Part shown: piece by piece, positions 1 through 6,516 of the stretch | Numbering within the stretch: the first letter of the stretch is position 1 | Layout of the letters: the number at the start of each line of letters is the position of its first letter | DNA from: Treponema sp. | GTDB taxonomy: Bacteria; Spirochaetota; Spirochaetia; Treponematales; Breznakiellaceae | Length of the DNA stretch: 9,933 nt | Assembly (NCBI GenBank): GCA_009785545.1 | Contig: WQWD01000066.1 | Location: 1 to 9,933, forward strand | Direction of reading: 5' to 3' | Made by a program: the position numbers and the translations under genes | The notes under the pieces: generated by a model | What the model was told of the DNA's origin: nothing | Database searches by the model: none | Seen by the model: the letters and a program-made list of their open reading frames with translations, nothing else

Positions 1-4
1 CCCC

Positions 5-871
5 ATGCACCTAAAAGAAGCAAAAGGCATACTCAGCGCTCACAATGGAATGAACATCTCAAGAGGCTGCACACATGGTTGTATTTACTGTGATTCCCGA
101 AGTAAATGTTATCAGATTAACCATGACTTTGAAGATGTGCAAATAAAATCCAATGCTCCTGCTCTTTTGGAAGATACTCTGAAAAGAAAACGAAAAAAAT
201 GCGTGATAAGTACTGGCGCAATGACCGATCCGTACATTTCAATTCCCGAAAATCTTGCCAATATCCGTGCTTGTCTTGAGGTTGTCGATAAGTACGATTG
301 CGGCATTACGATACTGACAAAATCAGATTTAATCCTGCGGGATTTAGATATTCTGATCGATATTAATAAAAAGGCAAAATGTATTGTTCAAACAACCTTT
401 ACAACTTTTGATGAAGAACTGTGTAAAATTATTGAACCTAATGTATGCGGCACAAAGCGCCGGTTTGAAGTTTTAAAAAAAATGCAGGCGAATGGCATAC
501 AAACAATCGTTTGGCTTTGCCCTTTTTTACCATTTATCAATGATACAGAAGAGAATCTGCGCGGTCTTTTGGATTATTGCGTTGATGCCGGTGTTTACGG
601 AATAATCTGCTGGGGAATTGGTATGACTCTGAGAGAAGGTAATCGGGAATATTTCTATGAAAAACTCGATGAACATTTTCCCGGTTTAAAAAATATCTAT
701 CATAAAAAGTACGGATATAAATATTCAATTTCAAGCGATAATAATGACAATTTGATGAAATTGTTATATGCAACGTGCAAAAAACATAACATTGTACTTG
801 GTGTTGATAATTTATTTAAATATATGCAAACCTTTGAAGAAAAAGGTAAAAAGCAGATAGAATTGTTTTAA
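5..871 (+). CDS. Radical SAM protein, SPL-like (SplB/COG1533 group)
   Basis: This 288-residue protein carries the radical SAM cluster motif CTHGCIYC, with C22, C26 and C29 set to bind the 4Fe-4S cluster that cleaves S-adenosylmethionine. The motif lies close to the N-terminus in the context NISRGCTHGCIYCDSRS, typical of the spore-photoproduct-lyase-like group. Downstream family-like segments are STGAMTDPYI (about 69-78), ILTKSDL (about 101-107) and GMTLREGNREYFYEKL near residue 210. The family includes DNA photoproduct lyases, but most members have no known substrate, so I assign no reaction. The ATG at 5 puts the cluster motif at the usual distance from the start; any ribosome binding site lies outside the window. 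The gene ends in tandem stops (TAA TAG). Spot counts give about 27-37% G+C in its lines against about 45% in jetA, so it may have a separate origin. It lies 71 bp upstream of jetA in the same direction. Family call is confident; function is unknown. Confidence 0.85.
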   Translation: MHLKEAKGILSAHNGMNISRGCTHGCIYCDSRSKCYQINHDFEDVQIKSNAPALLEDTLKRKRKKCVISTGAMTDPYISIPENLANIRACLEVVDKYDCGITILTKSDLILRDLDILIDINKKAKCIVQTTFTTFDEELCKIIEPNVCGTKRRFEVLKKMQANGIQTIVWLCPFLPFINDTEENLRGLLDYCVDAGVYGIICWGIGMTLREGNREYFYEKLDEHFPGLKNIYHKKYGYKYSISSDNNDNLMKLLYATCKKHNIVLGVDNLFKYMQTFEEKGKKQIELF

Positions 872-872
872 T

Positions 873-878
873 AGGTGA
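873..878 (+). promoter_or_regulatory. Possible Shine-Dalgarno for leader ORF
   Basis: AGGTGA lies 8 bases before the ATG at 887. It is the only ribosome-binding-site-like sequence between the radical SAM gene and jetA, and it would serve the 19-codon frame at 887-946 rather than the jetA ATG, which is 64 bases away. Confidence 0.35.
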
Positions 879-886
879 AATACTAA

Positions 887-946
887 ATGAGGCAATGCGT
901 GGGCTTTTATTTTAAAACCCATTGTATTATAATAAACTACAAATGA
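887..946 (+). CDS. Possible 19-aa leader peptide coupled to jetA
   Basis: A short open frame runs from ATG 887 to TGA 944 and encodes MRQCVGFYFKTHCIIINYK. Its stop overlaps the jetA ATG at 943 in the arrangement ATGA, the same 4-bp overlap used at jetB/jetC and at the lipoprotein/OmpA junction. AGGTGA stands 8 bases upstream of its ATG, while jetA has no recognisable Shine-Dalgarno of its own. Translation of this peptide could therefore deliver ribosomes to jetA by termination-reinitiation. It is in the same frame as the radical SAM gene but separated from it by three stops (869, 872, 884), so it is not a continuation. I recognise no family. A frame this short can arise by chance, and the strongest argument is the exact ATGA junction. 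Confidence 0.35.
   Translation: MRQCVGFYFKTHCIIINYK
900..921. repeat. Imperfect inverted repeat upstream of jetA
   Basis: TGGG-C-TTTTA pairs with TAAAA-CCCA around a TTT loop, giving nine base pairs with one bulged C. The symmetry can be extended outward: CAATG at 893 is the reverse complement of CATTG at 920-924, though with a bulge on the left arm. No T-run follows, so a Rho-independent terminator is unlikely. It lies just upstream of and partly overlapping a possible promoter for jetA, so an operator or an RNA hairpin in the transcript leader are both possible. Confidence 0.4.
905..933 (+). promoter_or_regulatory. Possible jetA promoter
   Basis: A consensus TATAAT stands at 928-933, with a poor -35 match (TTTTAT, 905-910) at 17 bases spacing. 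Transcription from this box would start near 940, at or just before the jetA ATG at 943, giving a leaderless or nearly leaderless message. This model competes with the coupled leader ORF. The region is A+T-rich, so a chance -10 match is quite possible. Confidence 0.3.
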
Positions 947-2403
947 AAGCAGAAAAGGCAATAGCAACTTACCGTCGGCAGAGATCGCAGCCGTTATGGC
1001 GTTTGCTTGCTTCCGATAATGGTCCTACTGTTATTGGTTTACTTCAATCGCATTTGTATGAAGGTGAGCGAAGCCTTCCTGCTTCGATTATGCACGAGCG
1101 TATCGGGCGTGATTTGGAAATGCTTAGGGCGCAGGGAGAAGATTTTCCGCAGACGGCTCAAGTCTATGTTGCAAATTGGCTTTCGGAAGGATTTTTGGAA
1201 AGACGTTTTCCGCCGAACGCATCAGAAGAAGAATATGAACTTTCTACAGCGGCAGCAGAGGCAATCCGTTTTGTGTCCAGTATGGAACAGCCGCATTTGG
1301 CAGCCACAGAGAGTCGGCTTGCGCTTGTCATACAGGCTCTTGTGAAACTGGCGGAAGATACCGACACAGATCAATCAAGGCGTATAGAACGCCTGTTAGA
1401 CGAGCAGGAAAGAATCACCAAAGAAATAGATGCAATCAAAAAAGGTCAGATGCGTGTATTGCCGTCTGCCTCCGCACTGGAACGGGCACGTGAAATAATT
1501 TCCCTTGCAGATGATTTGACAGGAGACTTCCGGCGTGTGCGTGATCAGTTTGAACAATTGAACCGTAATTTAAGAGAGCGGCTTATGGACAGCGAAGGTA
1601 ATAGAGGCGAAGTACTCGATTCTCTGTTTGCAGGTATAGATTTAATTTCTGAAAGTGATGCAGGCAGAACGTTTTCTGCATTTTGGCGGCTGCTTACAGA
1701 TCCAGTACAGTCAACTGCGCTCGATCATGCAATAGAGAGTGTGATGTCACGTGAGTTTATAAATCAACTGGACACTAAAGACAGACGTTTTCTTTTGCGT
1801 ATGACACGCTCTCTTCTTGAACAAGGAGGCAGTGTTCACGAAGTTCTGCAAACTTTTGCAAGAAGTCTAAAGCACTTTGTCCAAAGCCGTGAATATCTTG
1901 AGCAGCGCCGATTGAATCAATTATTAAGAGATACACAACTTGCCGCTTTGTCGCTTAAAGATGAAGTTAAAGCAACTGAAACGCTGCAATACACGCTGGA
2001 ATTGACAAGCAGCCGTATCAGATCATTATCGCAATGGGTGTTATACGATCCGTCTTTGCGGGCGTTGCCTGACGGAATGAATGTAGGTGATGCGCCGTCA
2101 ATTGATTTTGAATCCATAGGAAATTTGGTTGCTCAGTCTGAAATTGACTTCCGCACACTAAAAGGAAATGTTCATGATGTACTTAAAACCCGCTCTCAAG
2201 CATCAATAGGCGATGTGTTGGAGCAGTACCCTGCAGATCAGGGGTTAGGAAGCATTGTAGGTTTAGTTGCGCTTGGCAGCCGGTACGGAATTAAAACTGA
2301 ATTAAAAGAAACTGTTTCGTGGTTTGGCAGTGATGAAAAACAACGCAGCGCACAGATATTGAAAATATTTTTCCTAAAGGAGAGAATTGATGAGCTTGCC
2401 TGA
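943..2403 (+). CDS. jetA: Wadjet protein JetA (DUF3375, MukF-like kleisin)
   Basis: This 486-residue protein (from ATG 943) matches the DUF3375 pattern. The N-terminal region has the RSQPLWRLLASDNGP segment followed by helices and a YELSTAAAEAIRFV segment near residue 100. The middle is charged and helical (about 140-230), with EGNRGEVLDSL and SDAGRTFSAFW (238 onward), then a helical C-terminal half. In known Wadjet systems JetA is the kleisin subunit that joins the JetC ATPase heads and binds JetB, as MukF does in MukBEF. It has no catalytic site of its own. A TTG at 922 would add seven residues, but ATG 943 is preferred because it begins just before the conserved region and overlaps the stop of a short upstream frame. 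Neither start has a clear Shine-Dalgarno. The last 14 bases overlap jetB. Length is normal for the family and no frame disruption is seen. Confidence 0.9.
   Translation: MKAEKAIATYRRQRSQPLWRLLASDNGPTVIGLLQSHLYEGERSLPASIMHERIGRDLEMLRAQGEDFPQTAQVYVANWLSEGFLERRFPPNASEEEYELSTAAAEAIRFVSSMEQPHLAATESRLALVIQALVKLAEDTDTDQSRRIERLLDEQERITKEIDAIKKGQMRVLPSASALERAREIISLADDLTGDFRRVRDQFEQLNRNLRERLMDSEGNRGEVLDSLFAGIDLISESDAGRTFSAFWRLLTDPVQSTALDHAIESVMSREFINQLDTKDRRFLLRMTRSLLEQGGSVHEVLQTFARSLKHFVQSREYLEQRRLNQLLRDTQLAALSLKDEVKATETLQYTLELTSSRIRSLSQWVLYDPSLRALPDGMNVGDAPSIDFESIGNLVAQSEIDFRTLKGNVHDVLKTRSQASIGDVLEQYPADQGLGSIVGLVALGSRYGIKTELKETVSWFGSDEKQRSAQILKIFFLKERIDELA
2376..2382 (+). promoter_or_regulatory. Ribosome binding site of jetB
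   Basis: AAAGGAG ends 7 bases before ATG 2390, inside the end of jetA. It decides the jetB start in favour of ATG 2390 over the TTG at 2387. Confidence 0.75.
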
Positions 2404-3043
2404 TCCATTAATTGATAATAATGAATTTGAACAGATCATAGAGAACGAAACGGCAGTTGGTTTATTCCATGGTGATACGGGAGAGCTGCATCTTGAGACC
2501 CGTCGTGTTTTTATACAATTGCTTTCCGGCCCTTCTCTTGACGGCAAGAGGCATACAAAATTATGGCCTGTGCTTTTGCGTGACGAAGAAATAATCCGCA
2601 AGAGGCTTTCCGATCTATTTCTTGAATTAGTAATTGATAAAGACACACAAATTGCTTTCACTCGGCAGGCGGATACAGGAGACATTGATGCGCCACGCCT
2701 GCTTCGCCGTTCTCAGCTTACTTTTATTGATTCAGTTTTGCTTCTTCATTTGCGGCAGCTTCTGGCGCAGGCCGAGTCTCATGGAGATAGAGCTGTTGTA
2801 TCAAAAAATGAAATTACAGAGCACCTCAATCTTTACGAGCGAACTGGAAACACCGATAAAGCCGGGTTTGCCAAGCGTATTCATGCATCAATAGAAAAAT
2901 TTAAAGAACGCAGTATATTGCAAAAAATTCCTGCAAGCGAAGATCGTTTTGAAGTATCGCCTGCGTTAAAACTTTTATTTTCGGCAGCAGAAATTTTGGA
3001 ACTCTCAAATCTTTATAAAAATATGGCGGACAATGAATCATGA
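2390..3043 (+). CDS. jetB: Wadjet protein JetB (DUF4194, MukE-like)
   Basis: This 217-residue protein fits DUF4194, the MukE-like winged-helix subunit of Wadjet. Visible family traits are an RRVFIQLLSG helix near residue 40, a LWPVLLRDEEIIRKRLSDLFLELVID-like region (about 60-85), IAFTRQAD followed by APRLLRRSQLTFIDSVLLLHLRQLL (about 100-125), and a C-terminal winged-helix region with FEVSPALKLLFSAAEI (about 183-200). In characterised systems JetB dimers bind the JetA kleisin and form part of the DNA-clamping motor around JetC. The start at ATG 2390 is supported by AAAGGAG 7 bases upstream and overlaps the jetA end by 14 bp. Its own stop overlaps the jetC start by 4 bp (ATGA), so it is translated in a coupled chain. 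Length is usual for the family. Confidence 0.9.
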   Translation: MSLPDPLIDNNEFEQIIENETAVGLFHGDTGELHLETRRVFIQLLSGPSLDGKRHTKLWPVLLRDEEIIRKRLSDLFLELVIDKDTQIAFTRQADTGDIDAPRLLRRSQLTFIDSVLLLHLRQLLAQAESHGDRAVVSKNEITEHLNLYERTGNTDKAGFAKRIHASIEKFKERSILQKIPASEDRFEVSPALKLLFSAAEILELSNLYKNMADNES

Positions 3044-6000
3044 CAACGCAGCCAGAATTACTATTTGAAAAAGATCAATATCGCATGAACAGGCTTCAGG
3101 TTTTTAACTGGGGAACATTCTCGGGGTTGCATGATATACCAATTTCCAATCGTGGATTTTTATTTGTTGGAAGATCAGGTACAGGCAAGACTACCCTTTT
3201 AGACGCATTTTCCGCACTGCTGATTCCTCCTCGTTGGGTTGATTTTAATGCCGCTGCCCGTGAGGGTGAACGAACCGGCAGGGATCGCAATCTTGTAAGT
3301 TATATTCGGGGCGCTTGGGCGGAACAAAAAGACGGCGAGTCAGGTGAGTATGTTACCCGTTCTCTCAGGCAGAGTACTACATGGTCTGCAATTGCATTGT
3401 CATATCGGAATGTCGGCGGACACACCGTAACCCTTGTTCGAATTTTTTGGCTTCGTGGAAATTCAAAAAACAATGCAGATGTTAAACATTCTTTTATGCT
3501 GATTGAGCGTGAATTTAATTTGAATGAGTTAGATGACTTTGGGCATTCCGATTTTGATATAAGAAAACTAAAACAAACATTTCACGATGCGTTTTTCAGT
3601 GATGAGTTTCGTTCGTATTGCGAACGCTTTTGCCGTGTACTTGGTATTGAAAACGAACGAAATGATTTTATGGCGCTGCGTCTTTTGCACAAAACTCAAT
3701 CGGCCAAAAATATTGGAGACCTGAACATTTTTTTAAGAGAGTTTATGCTGGACAAGCCGGAAACATTCGATGCTGCGGAAAGGCTTGTAAATGAATTCGG
3801 CGAACTCAATGCTGCTCATCAGGCAGTTGTAACTGCCCGTCAGCAAATTGAAGTATTATCTCCGGCGAGAGAAAAGCACAATCAGATGGATACAATGAAA
3901 ACAGAGTTGAGTTCCATCGATGAACTTAGAGCAGGCATCGACAATTATCGTGAGACACGGCGTTTAGATTTATTTAAAGAGCATATTGCATTGCTCAAAG
4001 TTGATACTGATGGGCTTGAGGGCGAAGCTGCCCAGAAGCAGGAGTTACTGGAGAATTATTCAAACACTCTTAGAGACCTGCAACGCAGGCACAGGGAAAT
4101 CGGCGGTGACAGGATCGAGCAGCTTCAAAATGAAAAAAGATCATTAGAGCTGCAGCGAACAGAACGCTTGCGAAAACGGGAGCAGGCGGAATATGCCTGT
4201 AATAAACTTGGTCAGAGTTTAAGTGAAACACCTCAAGAGTTTGCAAAACTTGTAGGAGAAGCGCGCGAAGAACTTGAAGGTGCTGAAAACAAAAGTAAAA
4301 ATACACACGAGGAACTTTTAAACTGGGATAGAAAAAAACAAGAAACCGAAAGCGAATTTATCAAAATAAAAAAAGAAGTTCAGGCGCTTCAACGTCAACC
4401 GTCGAACATTCCTGCAGAAATGCTGGATTTACGAAACAAAATAGCGTCAGCAATCGGAATCTCCGAATCAGTGCTTCCGTTTGCGGGCGAGCTCATCGAA
4501 GTTAAGCCCGATGAATCATCATGGCAAGGTGCTATTGAAAGAGTTCTACACGGTTTTGCTTTGTCCCTTCTTGTTGATGAGCGTAATTATTCTGCACTGT
4601 CAAATTATATCAACAACACGCACCTTAGCGGTAAACGTTTGGTTTATTATCGCACTCACGATGTTGCTTCTGGTAAAGGGCGTAATAAGACATTGCAGGG
4701 AAAACCTGTTAATGTTGATTCGCTTGTATTAAAACTCAATGTAAAAGAAGGAAGTTTCGCTGCAAGCAGTGTTGTTGCAAGCTGGCTTCGACAAGAATTG
4801 CGCCAGCGTTTTGATTATGCTTGCGTTGAATCGGTTCAGGCTTTTCGTTCTGCCGATCGTGCGTTAACACGCGAAGGGCAGGTTAAACACAGCAAAACCC
4901 GTCACGAAAAAGATGACAGGCGTAATGTCGATGACAGACGTAATTGGGTTCTTGGCTTTGATAACAAGGAAAAGTTAGCTTTGTTTCAGCAACAAGCTCA
5001 GGAATTAGCTTTTGCCATTTCTGAGTGCGACAAGAAAATTAATATACTGTCTGAACATGACAAGGAAAGCAGGTCTCGTTCTCTTCATTGTCAAACGCTT
5101 GTAAATTTACAATGGCAGGAAATTGACGTTGCCTCACTTTTAAATCAAATCTCTGAAAAAGAAAAATTGATCTGCGAAGCTCAGGATGGCAACACAGAAT
5201 TGCAGGATGTTGCAAAGCGAATTAATGAACAAGAATCTTTGGTGAATCGTGCCGATAATGATCTGCGTAATACAAAAGTTAAACACGCAAGTAAGATTAA
5301 AGAAATGACTGATGTTCAGGAAAAATTCGATACTCTAAAAAACGATTCTTCTATTGTTTCTTTGATACCGCATCAGAAAAAAAGTTTTGATGAACTATAC
5401 GAAAAGGTTACAGATCATCTTAAGCTCGATAACATCGATAATGTAACAACATCTGTTGATCGGTCATTGAGTAAAAAGGCTGAAGGAATCAATCGCGAGA
5501 TTGCTGGCTGCGAAAAAAATATCGAAAGTATTTTTGCAGATTTTAAACGGACATGGCCGATGGATGCAGGTGATCTTGATGTAACTCTTTTTAGCGCACC
5601 AGATTATTTTGCCAAACTGACAAGACTGGAAACAGACGGACTTCCCGCCCATGAACAACGTTTCTTTGGTTTGCTGCAAAACCAAAGCCATCAAAATCTT
5701 GCTGCATTGAACACATATCTTAACGATGCGAGGAAAGCAATCCTGGAAAGAATGGATATTGTTAATGACAGCCTTAGCCAGGTTCCGTTTAATAAATCTG
5801 CAAATGGAAACACATATCTTCATATTGATGCAAGTGACAGACAATTGCCGGAAGTCCGTGAATTTAAACAGGATATACAGCAAGCGTTAAGTAATGCGTG
5901 GAGCGAAGATGCCGAGAGCTACGCTGTGGATCATGAAGGAGCGGAAGCTCGCTTTCTTGTCTTTCGCAAAATGGTTGAACGTCTTTCCAGCCAAGACCCT

Positions 6001-6516
6001 GAACAAAAACGCTGGCGTGAATCTGTGCTTGACGTTCGCCAGCACGTAGAATTTATCGGGCGTGAAAGTGATGAAAGCGGAGTTGAAGTTGAAGTATATC
6101 GAAGCGGAGCCGGTAAGTCTGGAGGTCAACGCCAAAAACTTGCGACAACTTGTTTGGCTGCTGCGCTTCGATACCAGCTTGGCGGAAGCGAAAACGGTAT
6201 TCCAATGTACGCTCCTGTTGTTCTTGATGAAGCATTCGACAAAGCGGATAACGAATTCACAGCTCTTGCGATGAATATCTTTAACAACTTTGGCTTTCAG
6301 ATGATCGTAGCCACACCTTTGAGATCTGTAATGACACTTGAGCCGTTCATCGGAGGAGCTTGTTTTGTAGACATAACAGAACGATGTAAATCTGGTGTGT
6401 TGCATATCGAGTACGATGATGATCGCCAACGGTTAAATCTGCCTGTTGCAGCCTTGTCGGCGGCAGGAGCGAACGCAGCAGATGATGGCGGGGAGGATGG
6501 TATTGAAACTTCCTGA
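3040..6516 (+). CDS. jetC: Wadjet protein JetC (MukB-like SMC ATPase)
   Basis: This 1158-residue protein has SMC architecture. The N-terminal head opens with RLQVFNWGTFSG and Walker A GRSGTGKT (44-51). A first coiled-coil arm spans roughly 260-460. A small hinge-like domain follows, with LPFAGELIEV (from about 479) and WQGAIERVLHGFALSLLV, then the RHEKDDRRNVDDRRNWVLGF segment at 621-640. The second coiled-coil arm runs from about 650 to 900. The C-terminal head has the ABC signature KSGGQ (1026-1030) and Walker B VVLDEAFDKAD (1060-1070, with D1063 and E1064). ATP binding and hydrolysis are therefore predicted intact. JetC powers DNA loop extrusion by the JetABC complex, which senses small circular DNA and presents it to JetD. 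The protein ends in an Ala-rich, acidic tail. The start is ATG 3040, overlapping the jetB stop as ATGA. The 3' end overlaps jetD. Confidence 0.93.
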   Translation: MTTQPELLFEKDQYRMNRLQVFNWGTFSGLHDIPISNRGFLFVGRSGTGKTTLLDAFSALLIPPRWVDFNAAAREGERTGRDRNLVSYIRGAWAEQKDGESGEYVTRSLRQSTTWSAIALSYRNVGGHTVTLVRIFWLRGNSKNNADVKHSFMLIEREFNLNELDDFGHSDFDIRKLKQTFHDAFFSDEFRSYCERFCRVLGIENERNDFMALRLLHKTQSAKNIGDLNIFLREFMLDKPETFDAAERLVNEFGELNAAHQAVVTARQQIEVLSPAREKHNQMDTMKTELSSIDELRAGIDNYRETRRLDLFKEHIALLKVDTDGLEGEAAQKQELLENYSNTLRDLQRRHREIGGDRIEQLQNEKRSLELQRTERLRKREQAEYACNKLGQSLSETPQEFAKLVGEAREELEGAENKSKNTHEELLNWDRKKQETESEFIKIKKEVQALQRQPSNIPAEMLDLRNKIASAIGISESVLPFAGELIEVKPDESSWQGAIERVLHGFALSLLVDERNYSALSNYINNTHLSGKRLVYYRTHDVASGKGRNKTLQGKPVNVDSLVLKLNVKEGSFAASSVVASWLRQELRQRFDYACVESVQAFRSADRALTREGQVKHSKTRHEKDDRRNVDDRRNWVLGFDNKEKLALFQQQAQELAFAISECDKKINILSEHDKESRSRSLHCQTLVNLQWQEIDVASLLNQISEKEKLICEAQDGNTELQDVAKRINEQESLVNRADNDLRNTKVKHASKIKEMTDVQEKFDTLKNDSSIVSLIPHQKKSFDELYEKVTDHLKLDNIDNVTTSVDRSLSKKAEGINREIAGCEKNIESIFADFKRTWPMDAGDLDVTLFSAPDYFAKLTRLETDGLPAHEQRFFGLLQNQSHQNLAALNTYLNDARKAILERMDIVNDSLSQVPFNKSANGNTYLHIDASDRQLPEVREFKQDIQQALSNAWSEDAESYAVDHEGAEARFLVFRKMVERLSSQDPEQKRWRESVLDVRQHVEFIGRESDESGVEVEVYRSGAGKSGGQRQKLATTCLAAALRYQLGGSENGIPMYAPVVLDEAFDKADNEFTALAMNIFNNFGFQMIVATPLRSVMTLEPFIGGACFVDITERCKSGVLHIEYDDDRQRLNLPVAALSAAGANAADDGGEDGIETS
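4912..4944 (+). repeat. Short tandem repeat inside jetC
   Basis: Two 15-base copies (4912-4926 and 4930-4944) differ at one position and are spaced with an 18-base period. They encode DDRRN twice (residues 625-629 and 631-635) at the junction of hinge and second coiled-coil arm. From memory, JetC proteins generally carry a DDR..-DDR.. doublet here, so this is probably an old family motif and not a recent duplication. Confidence 0.6.
6490..6496 (+). promoter_or_regulatory. Ribosome binding site that decides the jetD start
   Basis: GGGGAGG lies inside the end of jetC. It is 6 bases from TTG 6503, an ideal spacing, but directly abuts ATG 6497 and lies downstream of ATGs 6482 and 6485. It therefore favours TTG 6503 as the jetD start. 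A weaker GGAG at 6466-6469 would serve ATG 6482 at 12 bases. Confidence 0.55.

Noticed and set aside
900..921. Inverted repeat as a Rho-independent terminator of the radical SAM gene
   Set aside because: No T-run follows the stem, and the stem is mostly A-T pairs with a bulge. A regulatory or incidental role fits better.
922..942. TTG at 922 as the jetA start, adding seven residues
   Set aside because: It has no Shine-Dalgarno, lies within the palindrome, and the extra residues precede the conserved region. ATG 943 has both the ATGA junction and the TATAAT spacing in its favour.
1007..1345. 112-codon + strand frame inside jetA
   Set aside because: It is an out-of-frame shadow of jetA, whose own frame matches DUF3375 throughout this stretch.
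4912..4944. 18-bp-period tandem repeat in jetC as a possible recent duplication or phase-variable tract
   Set aside because: It encodes a DDRRN doublet at a place where, from memory, JetC proteins commonly carry a similar doublet, and it keeps the frame. It reads as a conserved motif and not as an unstable repeat.
5464..6429. Long antisense open frames (139 and 180 codons) opposite the jetC 3' half
   Set aside because: They are reverse-strand shadows of a strongly conserved coding region, with unremarkable composition and no family resemblance or ribosome binding sites that I can see.
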